64,000 bases of DNA, taken from contig JADHNI010000001.1 of assembly GCA_016779585.1 (NCBI GenBank), positions 1-64,000 of the forward strand. The letters run 5' to 3'. The notes under the pieces were generated by a model, which ran no database searches, was not told the origin of the DNA, and saw nothing but the letters and a program-made list of their open reading frames with translations. The position numbers were made by a program, and so were the translations under genes. This document shows positions 8,348 through 17,120 of the stretch, piece by piece. This DNA comes from Pseudomonadales bacterium (GTDB taxonomy: Bacteria > Pseudomonadota > Gammaproteobacteria > Pseudomonadales > Azotimanducaceae). Numbering within the stretch: the first letter of the stretch is position 1; every line of letters begins with the position of its first letter.

Positions 8348-8995
8348 ATGACCGATAGCAAACAATCAAAAGGCACCATAGTCTTCCTGAATGGTACATC
8401 CAGTGCTGGCAAAACCACACTGTCGCATGCTCTGCAGGAAGAGATGCCTGAGCCTTACCAGCATGTTGCACTGGACCAGTTCAGGGATGGATTACCCGCG
8501 AAGTTTCGCGGCCTGAATTCGCCGGAGGGTACAACTGGTGCCCGCGGGTTGAACGTGGTGCCGACAGAACTCGACTCGGGCCAGACCGTTACCGAGGTAC
8601 GTTTTGGCGAAGATGGGTCCCGGCTTCTGAAAGGTATGCGCCGCGCCATCGCGACGCTGGCAGACACAGGTGTTAACGTCATCATCGATGACATCATCCT
8701 GGGTACAGATTTCCTTGTCGACTACCTCGAAGTGATGGAGAACCACAATCTATATTTTGTTGGCGTACGTTGCCCGCTTGAAGTGATCAGCGAGCGTGAA
8801 TCGCAGAGGCTGGGTCGGTTCCCGGGCACAGCGGAGAGCCATTTCGAGCGCTGTCATGCGCACGGCACTTACGATATTGAACTGGATACATCGCTACTGG
8901 CACCGCAGGTGTGTGCGCAGCGGATCAGGCAACGTATTGAGGCCGGCCCTGCGAGGGCATTCGCTGAACTCAGGAAATCGATTGTCGCTGCCTAG
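8348..8995 (+). CDS. Chloramphenicol phosphotransferase-like kinase
   Basis: A 215-aa P-loop kinase. Walker A is FLNGTSSAGKTTLS (residues ~12-25). A putative catalytic Asp is in HVALDQFRD, and the segments VIIDDIILG, LYFVGVRCPLEVISERES and THYDIELDTS-like YDIELDTS follow in the order seen in the CPT family of Streptomyces venezuelae. That enzyme phosphorylates the 3'-hydroxyl of chloramphenicol. In non-producing proteobacteria, members are common and their natural substrate is unknown. The ATG at 8348 is chosen because the frame upstream lacks any family feature. The TAG stop lies in a CTAG shared with the opposing methyltransferase gene. Confidence 0.8.
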   Translation: MTDSKQSKGTIVFLNGTSSAGKTTLSHALQEEMPEPYQHVALDQFRDGLPAKFRGLNSPEGTTGARGLNVVPTELDSGQTVTEVRFGEDGSRLLKGMRRAIATLADTGVNVIIDDIILGTDFLVDYLEVMENHNLYFVGVRCPLEVISERESQRLGRFPGTAESHFERCHAHGTYDIELDTSLLAPQVCAQRIRQRIEAGPARAFAELRKSIVAA

Positions 8996-9603
8996 GCGAT
9001 GCTGGCGATCCCTCGGTAGTTGTAGGTCGCGACCTTCGGTCCCTTCAGGTAGCCTTTTTCAATATCATCAAACACAAAGCCGGAACGTTCATAGAGTTCC
9101 GGAATACGGCGATTGAGGTTGCAGCCACCGCCAATGACATTCCAGTAAGGATTAAAACGAGCCTGCCACTTTGCAACGTTTGCGTCAGGGGCCTCGCCAT
9201 GTTCCGCAAAGATGACCTTGCCCCCGGGCTTGAGCACCCGTCTGATTTCCGAGAGCGCCATGTTCGGGTTGGGAATCGTGCACAGGGTCCAGGTCATGAC
9301 CACAGAGTCAAAACTGTTGTCATCGGCAGGAATTTCTTCACCCCCGACACTGAGGAAGTCGACGGCAACACCTTCCCGTGCGGCGACTTCGCGCGCCATT
9401 ACCTGGAGTTCCAGCGAGGGATCAAGGCCCGTGACTCTGACTGATTTGTCATAGTACGGCAGGTTCAACCCTGAACCGATGCCTACTTCAAGCACATTGC
9501 CTTGCGCTAGCGGCACCAGTTTTTTGCGCAGGGCTTTCATGGCTGGTGCCTTCATAGCCAGGTTCAGCAGTTTCGGCAGAAAATACTTTTCGTAGATTCC
9601 CAA
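8992..9603 (-). CDS. Class I SAM-dependent methyltransferase
   Basis: A 203-aa Rossmann-fold methyltransferase. Motif I is VLEVGIGSGLNLPYYD (residues ~35-50). The acidic residue after strand 2 is in VTGLDPSLE, motif III is DSVVMTWTLCTIPNP, and RRVLKPGGKVIFAEHGEAP is the post-motif region. Layout and length resemble small phospholipid/ubiquinone-type or arsenite-unrelated methyltransferases of the Methyltransf_11 group. Substrate is unassigned. It starts with TTG at 9603, preceded by GGAG seven bases upstream. It diverges from the sirtuin gene across ~112 bp and shares a CTAG stop with the CPT-like gene. Confidence 0.82.
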   Translation of the reverse strand: MGIYEKYFLPKLLNLAMKAPAMKALRKKLVPLAQGNVLEVGIGSGLNLPYYDKSVRVTGLDPSLELQVMAREVAAREGVAVDFLSVGGEEIPADDNSFDSVVMTWTLCTIPNPNMALSEIRRVLKPGGKVIFAEHGEAPDANVAKWQARFNPYWNVIGGGCNLNRRIPELYERSGFVFDDIEKGYLKGPKVATYNYRGIASIA

Positions 9604-9715
9604 GGGGTGTCTCCATTCCTATGAACAATGTGCAAAAGCGTGGCTTACTTTGCCAAAAGCCGGGGTGGATTCACAGTTCGACTGCGTTATTCTTCGGGCA
9701 CTAGCGGAGAAACAT

Positions 9716-10474
9716 ATGGCCGATCAAGAGGTTGCCGAACATATCGCAGCGTTGCGGGACATGATCTATGCCAGCCATCGTGTCGTTGTGTTCACGGGTG
9801 CGGGCATCTCAACCGAGTCTGGCATCCCGGATTTTCGGGGCCCAAGGGGCGTATGGAATAGCCAGACTCCCATCGATTTTCGAGACTTTGTAGAATCCGA
9901 GCAAATGCGCCGGGAGTCATGGCAACGCAAATTTGCAGACGGCCTGAATCTTGATGGCGCTGAACCTAATGCAGGTCATCGAGCGATCACGTCGCTCGTT
10001 GAGGCAGGCAAGATTACCCATATCATCACCCAGAATGTCGACGGCCTGCACCAGAAATCAGGCACCCCGGATGAGCTTGTGATTGAACTGCATGGCAACG
10101 CCAGCTACGCCACCTGCCTCGCTTGCGCGAAACGCTATGAGCTGGAGGACATCCGGGGACCTTTCGTTGAGCGCGGAGTGATCCCCTACTGTGAATCCTG
10201 TGGCGGGATTGTAAAAACCGCGACCATCTCCTTTGGCCAGGCGATGCCGGTTGAAGAAATGCAGCGAGCAGAACAGGCAACTCTCGACTGTGACCTTTTC
10301 ATGGCGATCGGCTCATCCCTGGTGGTGTATCCCGCCGCCGGCTTTCCAAGGATGGCGAAAGAGAACGGCGCCCGACTGGTGATTATCAATGAGCAGGAAA
10401 CCGACCTGGATATGTATTGTGACCTGGTGCTGCACGAGCAAATTGGGCCAACCCTGTCGCAGGTTGTAGATTAG
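9716..10474 (+). CDS. cobB: NAD-dependent protein deacylase (sirtuin)
   Basis: Cytoplasmic NAD+-dependent lysine deacylase, 252 aa. Visible sirtuin signatures are [21 protein letters not shown] (split here for length: GAGIS then GIPDFRG), TQNVDGLH, the catalytic His in VIELHGNAS, two zinc CxxC pairs (CLAC and CESC) and [13 protein letters not shown]. The ATG at 9716 follows a GGAG with good spacing. The frame upstream to 9650 has no recognisable content. Class (II versus III, deacetylase versus desuccinylase) is not determined. The stop overlaps the stop of the PAS/receiver gene on the other strand (TTAG). Confidence 0.9.
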   Translation: MADQEVAEHIAALRDMIYASHRVVVFTGAGISTESGIPDFRGPRGVWNSQTPIDFRDFVESEQMRRESWQRKFADGLNLDGAEPNAGHRAITSLVEAGKITHIITQNVDGLHQKSGTPDELVIELHGNASYATCLACAKRYELEDIRGPFVERGVIPYCESCGGIVKTATISFGQAMPVEEMQRAEQATLDCDLFMAIGSSLVVYPAAGFPRMAKENGARLVIINEQETDLDMYCDLVLHEQIGPTLSQVVD

Positions 10475-11322
10475 TTTTCCTGAACGGCCCGGAGCAGCTG
10501 GTTGAAGTCCAGGGGTTTGCGAATAGTGCCCTCCCCCTCACCTTCGTCCGTTAACCTGAGAACCGGTAATTCGGGTGCAGCCATTTTGAGTGCATCCAGC
10601 AAAGAGCCATCGTCGCTGGACATGGTTTCGTCGACGATAGCCAGCTGCAGAATGTGCGCGTTCATCGTCGCGAACTTGAGAGCTGAACCAGCGTCAGAAA
10701 ATGCTGTGGTCTTGTAACCTTCCCCGCGAAGAAGCTCAGAGATCAGTTCTGCCAGGGTTTCGTGCTGCTCAATGACCAGGATGCTGCCGCTGCGCTGCGG
10801 CTTCTCCTTGCCATCAATCAGATCCTGGATCGCCCTGAGGTTCCGGGTAATCTCCAGCTGGTACTGCTTTACTGTAGACAATTTGTCTGCTGATAACGCC
10901 TCATCGTCACTCATCACGACATCCAACAGTTCCGAGTACCCCATTGCTGTAACGATTAACTGATTAATCTGACGGAACTGCATTGATTCGGGTTTTTTTA
11001 CCTGCCGAAGCTGCTCCGCCAGTGCCAGATGCTCGGAGATGTCCTGTAGCCAAAGGCAGTTAAGTTCAGCAAACGCAATTGGTGTAACCTTGCAGGGTTT
11101 TACCGAAGACATAAACCGGAAACGGAAAATTGTGCTCGAGGGCTGGTAACGGATATGTTCGCAAAAGGGTTCGTTCATGCCGTTGATGTAGTCAGCGACC
11201 CTGTCACCGGACTGAAAACCCATGACGGCAGCAGCATCGTTCAACGTCGTGATAACGTCGTCGCTGTTTACGATCAACAAGGGCATTGGCGCATACTGCA
11301 ATGTCTCTGGTAAATCCTGCAC
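10471..11322 (-). CDS. PAS / degenerate dimerisation / receiver protein
   Basis: A 283-aa signalling protein in three parts. Residues ~1-100 form a PAS-like domain (PMPLLIVNSDDVITTLNDAA). Residues ~110-170 resemble a histidine-kinase dimerisation helix pair (RQINQLIVTAMGYSELLD) but lack the phosphoacceptor His that normally begins such segments (H.FNNLL..I.GY.ELL). No ATPase domain follows. Residues ~178-283 are a receiver domain (ILVIEQHETLAELISELL) with phosphoacceptor Asp in LAIVDETM and Lys in IRKPLD, while the acidic pair is reduced to EQ. It starts with GTG at 11322 after GGAG, 12 nt downstream of the 455-aa gene. Target unknown. Confidence 0.65.
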   Translation of the reverse strand: MQDLPETLQYAPMPLLIVNSDDVITTLNDAAAVMGFQSGDRVADYINGMNEPFCEHIRYQPSSTIFRFRFMSSVKPCKVTPIAFAELNCLWLQDISEHLALAEQLRQVKKPESMQFRQINQLIVTAMGYSELLDVVMSDDEALSADKLSTVKQYQLEITRNLRAIQDLIDGKEKPQRSGSILVIEQHETLAELISELLRGEGYKTTAFSDAGSALKFATMNAHILQLAIVDETMSSDDGSLLDALKMAAPELPVLRLTDEGEGEGTIRKPLDFNQLLRAVQEN

Positions 11323-11334
11323 TACTGCTCCAGA

Positions 11335-12702
11335 TCAGTCATCTGCGAAAAACCCAATGGTGACTTGTTCGCCCGTCCCGAGTCCAATGGAAAGATGAAA
11401 ACCCGAGGCATGTATCTCGGAAAACCAGGATTTCCAGTGTGAACTTCGCCCAATACTGAACATGCTTTTATCAGAGTTGGCCAGCTGCTGAAGCTGTCGT
11501 CGAGTAAGACGAAGTTCATTCAGTTCAAGCTGCAGGTAATGAGCCCATTGCGATTGCTGATTGCAGATAGAACATGTCGCCGCAGGTTGGATACTTAAGG
11601 TGACTCGATCTGAATGGCCATCTTCTTTCAGCATGGCTTTCATGCGGGCGATGAATGTGCCGAGCCGGTAAAATCCGGGAAGCATGATCGGGGTTGCTGC
11701 CGTTTCCTGTTCTACTCCCAGGTCAAAGGCAATGGCGATGGTATTCAGGCTGACCATTGCCATCTCTTCAGGTGGCACGACTCTCAGGCGCGAGTCCAGT
11801 CGATATATTCCCCGCCCCTGCCGGATGCTGCTCACTTTCTGTCTCAGGGTCTGTACGACACCATCCTGCCCTGCGACTCGATAGGTCATCTCATGTTCGG
11901 CTGACAACTCCTTGTGCTGCAGCACCTTTCGGACCCAGGGCCTTTCTTCAGGTAGCACCGCTGAGAAAAAATCTTCGAGTCTTGGCGGTAATACCTCCAT
12001 GGAAACCGGCATGAGTGACAACAGCCTGGAATCCATAGCAATCTCCGACCGACGTCCACGCAGCGTGATAAGCATACGGTAACCGGGGGCTTCTTCCGGT
12101 GACTCCAGGGAATACAAGTCGGCTTTCCAGAAGTCCGGCGAAACTTTTTCTATTAACCACTGCCCAAGGTACAGCCTGCCATCCGGTAAAACTGTTGGAT
12201 GACTCAACCGACACATATCCGTCTTCGCCAGACGATGGCTGTAAGCAGCGTTCAGGCGCCCTGCCCAGCCAATTGGTGCTATCGCGCGACTGAACTCCCT
12301 CCCGACGAAATCACGGTGCTCCACCTCACCGGACAGCACCCTGGTTATAGTGAGTTTTCTGTTCAGGCGAAGAGAAACGAGTTGCTGAAGCGTCGGTGAA
12401 TCCTGGGGCAAGATGCTTGGTACCACATCCAGCTCCATGAGGGATCTGTCACTGTTGATACGCACCTGGAGAATGGTTCCCGCGACCCTGCCCGAACGGT
12501 TCAGAAGTCGAACGTGGCCTGTGGTCTCACGTAAACCAAGTTCGTAAAGCTGCAGGAAGCTTAGATTCTGCAGGTGAGACGATGACAGGAACTCACGCCT
12601 GATCTCTGCGTCCGATGTGTAGCCGAGTGCGGTGCGTAACTGTTCGTCACATTGCACCGGCAAAAAGCTCTCAAGGTCTATCACCAGTCGATTGGCAGAC
12701 AT
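11335..12702 (-). CDS. PAS-like sensor protein of unknown function
   Basis: A 455-aa cytoplasmic protein without signal peptide or membrane segment. The N-terminal 80 residues (LRTALGYTSDAEIRREFLS, then GHVRLLNRSGRVAGTILQVR) and later stretches around 260-320 have the alternating pattern of PAS folds. The middle and C-terminal regions are not recognised; two CxxC-like cysteines (CSICNQQ) lie near residue 385. No kinase, GGDEF, EAL or HTH domain is visible. It is the first gene of a two-gene unit with the PAS/receiver protein, so a shared signalling role is inferred. It diverges from the DAACS transporter with only 32 bp between start codons. Confidence 0.5.
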   Translation of the reverse strand: MSANRLVIDLESFLPVQCDEQLRTALGYTSDAEIRREFLSSSHLQNLSFLQLYELGLRETTGHVRLLNRSGRVAGTILQVRINSDRSLMELDVVPSILPQDSPTLQQLVSLRLNRKLTITRVLSGEVEHRDFVGREFSRAIAPIGWAGRLNAAYSHRLAKTDMCRLSHPTVLPDGRLYLGQWLIEKVSPDFWKADLYSLESPEEAPGYRMLITLRGRRSEIAMDSRLLSLMPVSMEVLPPRLEDFFSAVLPEERPWVRKVLQHKELSAEHEMTYRVAGQDGVVQTLRQKVSSIRQGRGIYRLDSRLRVVPPEEMAMVSLNTIAIAFDLGVEQETAATPIMLPGFYRLGTFIARMKAMLKEDGHSDRVTLSIQPAATCSICNQQSQWAHYLQLELNELRLTRRQLQQLANSDKSMFSIGRSSHWKSWFSEIHASGFHLSIGLGTGEQVTIGFFADD

Positions 12703-12734
12703 GGCAGGATGATAACAGTAGAATCTGGTCTCGT

Positions 12735-14006
12735 ATGCTTCGTAATCTCACATTCCAGGTTTTCCTCTCGGCCGTTGTCGCCGTGGTACTTGCCCTCGTC
12801 TACCAGACAGTCATCCCCGATGGCTCAGGAATAGTAGACGACACCATTGACCTGTTGAAAAGCGCCTTTCTGTCTCTCCTGAAAATGCTGATTGCGCCGA
12901 TGATATTTTTTTCGCTGATTGGCGGCATCATTTCAATTGGTAACGTGGTGCGCCTTCGTTCTCTTGGTGGCGTAACGGTCCTCTACTACCTGACGACCAC
13001 TGGTTTCGCCATTCTCCTGGCTCTAGTCGCCGTATTCTTCGTTCACCCGTGGACAGATTATCCTGCTGCAATGGATGGTGTGAACCTTGATGGCACGGTT
13101 CGACTGCTGGAACCATCATCAGACTCGATCATTGCTGTGCTGGGTTCCATGGCATCTCTCGCTTTCACGAACCCGTTTTCGGCACTCGCACAGCTGAACA
13201 TCCTCGGTATCGTGACCAATGCACTGCTCATTGGAATCGCCATGGTGCTGGTCTTGCGGGAGGACAGCCCGGTCATACGATTCGTTGAGGATGCTAACCA
13301 CATCATCATGCAGATATTGAAATGGGTAATCCGCCTGTTGCCGGCAGGTATCTTCGCCATCCTATTTGACTTCACAATCAGGTTGTCTGCGGATACTGGT
13401 CTGGGCGGTTCCTTCCTGACTCAATTGCTTGAGTTTGCGCTGCTGGTGGTTTTGCTGACCCTCATCCACGGACTTGTTTTCCTGCCCCTGGTAGCCTGGA
13501 TTGCAACCGGCACGTCACCCGTGACATTGATCCGGCGGATAGCGCGCCCTCTGCTGGTAGCCTTCTCGACGTCCTCATCGGCTGCTACGCTGCCCGTATC
13601 CATGCGCACCGCCGAAGACGAACTCGGTGTTAACAACAGCGTCTCAAGTTTCGTGCTGCCCCTCGGGGCCACCATGAACATGGATGGCACCGCCTTGTTC
13701 GAAGCCGTGGCTGCGATTTTTCTTGCTTATCTTTATGGTATTGAGCTTTCCAGCGTCATGATGATTACCGTTTTCCTGATGGCGATGGTGGCGTCCATCG
13801 GAGCGCCCGGAATGCCGTCGGCTTCAATGTCAGGTATGCAGATGGTCATGCTCGCCGTGGGCATTCCCCTTGAGGCTATTGCCATCCTGTTGGTGATTGA
13901 ACGGCCGCTGGATACTATCCGCACGTCGGTGAACGTGGAAGGTGACCTGATCGGTTGTCTCGTTGTGGACCGGTACGTGAACGGGTCTAATCAGGAAGCC
14001 GCGTAA
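12735..14006 (+). CDS. Dicarboxylate/amino acid:cation symporter (DAACS)
   Basis: A 423-aa inner-membrane transporter of the glutamate/aspartate/C4-dicarboxylate symporter family. Family hallmarks are the serine-rich hairpin (AFSTSSSAATLPVSM), the NMDGTALFEAVAAIF motif (substrate and Na+ site) and a following GAPGMPSASMSGMQM hairpin. About eight hydrophobic segments are visible, starting MLRNLTFQVFLSAVVAVVLA. The ATG at 12735 is preferred because upstream residues are antisense to the PAS gene. Substrate (glutamate, aspartate, serine or dicarboxylate) is undetermined. The 3' end overlaps the convergent 131-aa gene by 20 nt. Confidence 0.87.
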   Translation: MLRNLTFQVFLSAVVAVVLALVYQTVIPDGSGIVDDTIDLLKSAFLSLLKMLIAPMIFFSLIGGIISIGNVVRLRSLGGVTVLYYLTTTGFAILLALVAVFFVHPWTDYPAAMDGVNLDGTVRLLEPSSDSIIAVLGSMASLAFTNPFSALAQLNILGIVTNALLIGIAMVLVLREDSPVIRFVEDANHIIMQILKWVIRLLPAGIFAILFDFTIRLSADTGLGGSFLTQLLEFALLVVLLTLIHGLVFLPLVAWIATGTSPVTLIRRIARPLLVAFSTSSSAATLPVSMRTAEDELGVNNSVSSFVLPLGATMNMDGTALFEAVAAIFLAYLYGIELSSVMMITVFLMAMVASIGAPGMPSASMSGMQMVMLAVGIPLEAIAILLVIERPLDTIRTSVNVEGDLIGCLVVDRYVNGSNQEAA

Positions 14007-14382
14007 CGTCCTGAAAGCCTTCAGCTGTAGTGTGAAAGATCAGTTTTGCGAAGTAGTGCAGGAATTCCTTGTGGTTCGCCGTGATGTTCTGGCGTGTCAG
14101 GGACTCCTCACCCTGCCGACTGGTGATAAACTCAAAACAGCTGGTGATGGTTTCACCCGGTCCAACCAGTTCCTCAACGTATCCGTTCAGGAAGTCGTGA
14201 AGCGCCGGCAGATCTGATTCTGTTAGACCGGATCTAGGAGGATCGAGTACTGCGTTGCTCCAGACAGTTGCAACCAGGACCTGGAACTTTTCCTTATCTA
14301 CGAATTCATCGGTCAGGCGACAACGGTTGATGATTTCATCCATCGCTGGCGAAAATACATCATTGATCTCTTCGGGTGTCAT
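13987..14382 (-). CDS. Conserved-looking hypothetical protein, 131 aa
   Basis: A soluble 131-aa protein beginning MTPEEINDVFSPAMDEII and ending DVTRLPD. I do not recognise the family. It appears largely alpha-helical, acidic, without signal peptide, membrane segment or metal motif. The open frame runs much further upstream, but that part is antisense to dinB and lacks protein-like composition, so the ATG at 14382 is used. Its start codon lies only 18 bp from the divergent dinB start. Any promoters for the pair must therefore overlap coding sequence. The 3' end overlaps the transporter gene. Confidence 0.55.
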   Translation of the reverse strand: MTPEEINDVFSPAMDEIINRCRLTDEFVDKEKFQVLVATVWSNAVLDPPRSGLTESDLPALHDFLNGYVEELVGPGETITSCFEFITSRQGEESLTRQNITANHKEFLHYFAKLIFHTTAEGFQDVTRLPD

Positions 14383-14400
14383 GGCGACGATTCTAAACGG

Positions 14401-15471
14401 ATGGAGACTGAACGTCAGCGCAAAATAATTCACGTGGACATGGACTGTTTCTATGCAGCCGTCGAAATGCGTGACGATCCCAGCCTTCGGGACATCCCTC
14501 TCGCTGTTGGCGGCTCGGCTGACAGGCGCGGTGTAATCTCCACCTGCAACTACATCGCTCGAGAGTATGGCGTGCATTCGGCCATGGCGACAGCCTACGC
14601 GAAAAGGCTTTGTCCCGATCTCAGGGTGATTCCTGGCCGTATGTCCTATTACCGGGAGGTGTCTCGACAGATACGGGAAATCTTCCATCGCTACACCGAT
14701 ATTATCGAACCACTCTCGCTCGACGAGGCGTTCCTCGATGTCAGTGAGGCGCCACACCACGAAGGCAGTGCGACATTGATTGCCGAGTCCATCAGGGAAG
14801 CCATTCGCAGTGAATTGCATTTAACCGCATCAGCGGGTGTAGCCCCGAACAAGTTTATTGCCAAGATCTGCAGCGACGAAAACAAACCAGATGGCCAGTA
14901 TGTGGTCAGACCGGAAGACGTCGAGGCATTCTGTCGCGACCTGCCTCTAAAGAAGATACCTGGCGTCGGCAAGGTGACAGTGAAGCGGCTCAGCGCCCAG
15001 GGGCTAAACACCTGCAACGATATTCGAGAGCTCGGAGAGCAGGAATGTGTACGACGATTTGGCAGCCTCGGGGCCCTGCTCTTCAAACGGTCTCATGGAA
15101 TTGATAACCGTGAACTCACCACGAACTGGGTTCGAAAAAGTGTCAGTGTTGAACGTACCTTCCCGGAGGATATCAACGATATCGAAGGCGCAATTTTGGC
15201 GATGGCTAACCTGCTGCCAGAGCTCAGGCGCCGGCTGGAGAAGCATGCGGATCGGAATATCCGGAACCTACAGGTAAAACTCAAGTTCGCTGACTTTAAC
15301 CAGACTACCATTGAGCGAGGCGCGCTCACCCTGGATGAGAGCCTGTTCCATGAACTTCTGCCGCTTGCCTGGGAGCGAGGTCAGGGTCAGGGTATTCGCC
15401 TGCTTGGACTTGGCGTGTCCTTCCGGGACGAGAACCGCATCGCCGAGGCAGCGCAGCTCAACCTTTTCTGA
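14401..15471 (+). CDS. dinB: DNA polymerase IV (Y-family)
   Basis: Translesion DNA polymerase, 356 aa (E. coli 351). The catalytic carboxylates appear in IIHVDMDCFYAAVEMRD (residues ~9-25) and PLSLDEAFLDVS (~103-114). The fingers and palm have YIAREYGVHSAM and ASAGVAPNKFIAKI. A helix-hairpin-helix (KKIPGVGKVTVKRL) and little-finger region follow. The C-terminus ends AAQLNLF, a typical QLxLF beta-clamp-binding motif. No clear LexA box is visible in the 18-bp divergent gap or in the adjoining 60 bp, so SOS control is not supported by what I see. Confidence 0.94.
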   Translation: METERQRKIIHVDMDCFYAAVEMRDDPSLRDIPLAVGGSADRRGVISTCNYIAREYGVHSAMATAYAKRLCPDLRVIPGRMSYYREVSRQIREIFHRYTDIIEPLSLDEAFLDVSEAPHHEGSATLIAESIREAIRSELHLTASAGVAPNKFIAKICSDENKPDGQYVVRPEDVEAFCRDLPLKKIPGVGKVTVKRLSAQGLNTCNDIRELGEQECVRRFGSLGALLFKRSHGIDNRELTTNWVRKSVSVERTFPEDINDIEGAILAMANLLPELRRRLEKHADRNIRNLQVKLKFADFNQTTIERGALTLDESLFHELLPLAWERGQGQGIRLLGLGVSFRDENRIAEAAQLNLF

Positions 15472-15548
15472 CAGACCTGTCCTATACATCCCCACGCGAA
15501 TCGGTATGATTAGCGCCTTTTTTGACCCGGGATGTCCCGTTCTGCACT

Positions 15549-16952
15549 ATGAGAAAGACAAAAATCATCTGTACCATTGGTCCCGCAACCGACAGTTATC
15601 CAATGCTGGAGAAGCTTGCAGAGGCTGGCATGGATGTGGTGCGCCTCAACATGTCCCATGGTAAACACGATGCCTCCGCAGAGGTCATCAAGTCGATCCG
15701 GACACTTAACCGCAAGAGATCAACACCGATTGCTGTCCTGCTCGATACCCAGGGTCCCGAGATTCGCACCGGGGACCTTGACCAGCACCTGGAGCTTAAA
15801 AATGGCTCACGAATCACCATCAGTGTTCGACCGGATGTGGATGTCGAGCAATCCTCCATCCACATCAACTATGATGAACTGATTGATACGGTTGATGTCG
15901 GTGATCGCATTACTGTCGATAACGGCATCATCAACCTGGAAGTTCTCACGAAAAACGATAACGGCACCATGGACTGCAAGGTCATTGATGGCGGTATCCT
16001 GAAAAGCAAACGCCATGTAAACCTGCCGGGCATTCGAGTGAACCTGCCAGCCATTACAAAGAAAGACCGTGAAGACATACTTTTCGGAATTGAACAACAG
16101 GTGGATTTTATCGCCCTGTCGTTTGTTCGCGAAGCCAGCGATATTCTCGAGCTAAAGAAGCTGATGGGTGACAAGGTTGGCAAGATCAAGATCATTGCCA
16201 AAATTGAAGACCAGTCAGGGGTCCAGAACCTGGAAGAAATCCTCGAGGAAGCTGACGGCATCATGGTGGCCCGCGGCGACCTGGGCGTTGAAATCAACGT
16301 GGCAGAACTGCCTAACGTGCAACGGCGTATCGTCCGGCTCTGCGCTGAGCGCGGCAAGCGCGTCATCGTTGCGACCCATCTTCTGGAGTCGATGATTGAG
16401 AACCCGATTCCGACACGTGCTGAAGTCACCGACGTGGCCAATGCCATCTACGAAGAGGTTGACGCGGTCATGCTGTCCGGTGAAACCACCATTGGCAAGT
16501 TTCCCATTCGCTGCGTTCAACAGCTGGGCGAAATTGCAGAGGCGACCGAGGCGGCCCAGGGACTGGGGTTCACTGACAACCTCGAGGCATCCTCTGTCAA
16601 GCAGAGCCTTGCCATTTCCGCAGTACAGTTGGCGGAGTCTCTCGATGCCCAGGGTATCGTGGTGATCACGCGGCGTGGTTTCATGGCGGATTATGTGACT
16701 AACTGTCACCCGCACAAGACCCGCATCTATGCGTTTACCAATGATTCACAAACGCGCCGTCGATTGATCCTGAATCGAAACCTGACGCCCTATCGAACAG
16801 CGTTCAGCTCAGATCCTGAAAAAACCCTGCAAACTGCCTTCGACGTGCTACTGACTCGTGCAGGCCTTAAGAGCGGCGACAAGGTGGTGGTAATTTCAGA
16901 CGTGCTGGCAGGCTCTGGTATCGAAGCCATCCAGGTCCGGCACCTGCCCTAG
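15549..16952 (+). CDS. pyk: Pyruvate kinase
   Basis: Glycolytic enzyme converting PEP and ADP to pyruvate and ATP; 467 aa. It begins MRKTKIICTIGPATD and contains RLNMSHG, LLDTQGPEIRTG, IIAKIEDQSG (catalytic Lys), DGIMVARGDLGVE, the MLESM-type segment THLLESMIE and MLSGETTIGKFP. The C-terminal regulatory domain (~345-467) is complete. The start at 15549 matches the family N-terminus; the nine codons upstream do not. Whether it is the PykA or PykF type cannot be decided here. Its TAG stop is followed directly by the tandem-repeat array that separates it from lon. Confidence 0.95.
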   Translation: MRKTKIICTIGPATDSYPMLEKLAEAGMDVVRLNMSHGKHDASAEVIKSIRTLNRKRSTPIAVLLDTQGPEIRTGDLDQHLELKNGSRITISVRPDVDVEQSSIHINYDELIDTVDVGDRITVDNGIINLEVLTKNDNGTMDCKVIDGGILKSKRHVNLPGIRVNLPAITKKDREDILFGIEQQVDFIALSFVREASDILELKKLMGDKVGKIKIIAKIEDQSGVQNLEEILEEADGIMVARGDLGVEINVAELPNVQRRIVRLCAERGKRVIVATHLLESMIENPIPTRAEVTDVANAIYEEVDAVMLSGETTIGKFPIRCVQQLGEIAEATEAAQGLGFTDNLEASSVKQSLAISAVQLAESLDAQGIVVITRRGFMADYVTNCHPHKTRIYAFTNDSQTRRRLILNRNLTPYRTAFSSDPEKTLQTAFDVLLTRAGLKSGDKVVVISDVLAGSGIEAIQVRHLP

Positions 16953-17118
16953 ACAGCCCTGAGCTGCTTTTGTAGAACAGCCCTGCTGCTTTTGTAGAAC
17001 AGCCCTGCTGCTTTTGTAGAAGCCCTGAGCTGCTTTTGTAGAAGCCCTGAGCTGCTTTTGTAGAACAGCCCTGAGCTGCTTTTGTAGAACAGCCCTGAGC
17101 TGCTTTTGTAGAACAGCC
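16953..17118. repeat. Seven-copy 22-24 bp tandem repeat between pyk and lon
   Basis: Copies run 16953-16975 (23 bp), 16976-16997, 16998-17019, 17020-17041, 17042-17063 (22 bp each), 17064-17087 and 17088-17111 (24 bp each), then a 7-bp partial. The full unit reads AACAGCCCTGAGCTG followed by CTTTTGTAG. Copies 2 and 3 lack GA after CCCT, and copies 4 and 5 lack CA after the leading A. Each full copy holds a 4-bp inverted repeat (CAGC/GCTG) next to CTTTT, so a weak terminator-like hairpin is repeated. The array starts at the first base after the pyk stop and ends two bases before the lon stop. An ORF across it on the minus strand merely translates the repeat. Confidence 0.95.
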
Positions 17119-17120
17119 GT

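Noticed and set aside
14330-14400. LexA box in front of dinB
   Set aside because: CTGGCGAAAATACATC has the CTG half but no matching CAG at the right spacing.
16953-17118. CRISPR-like array
   Set aside because: Repeats are directly adjacent without spacers and vary in length; no cas genes nearby.
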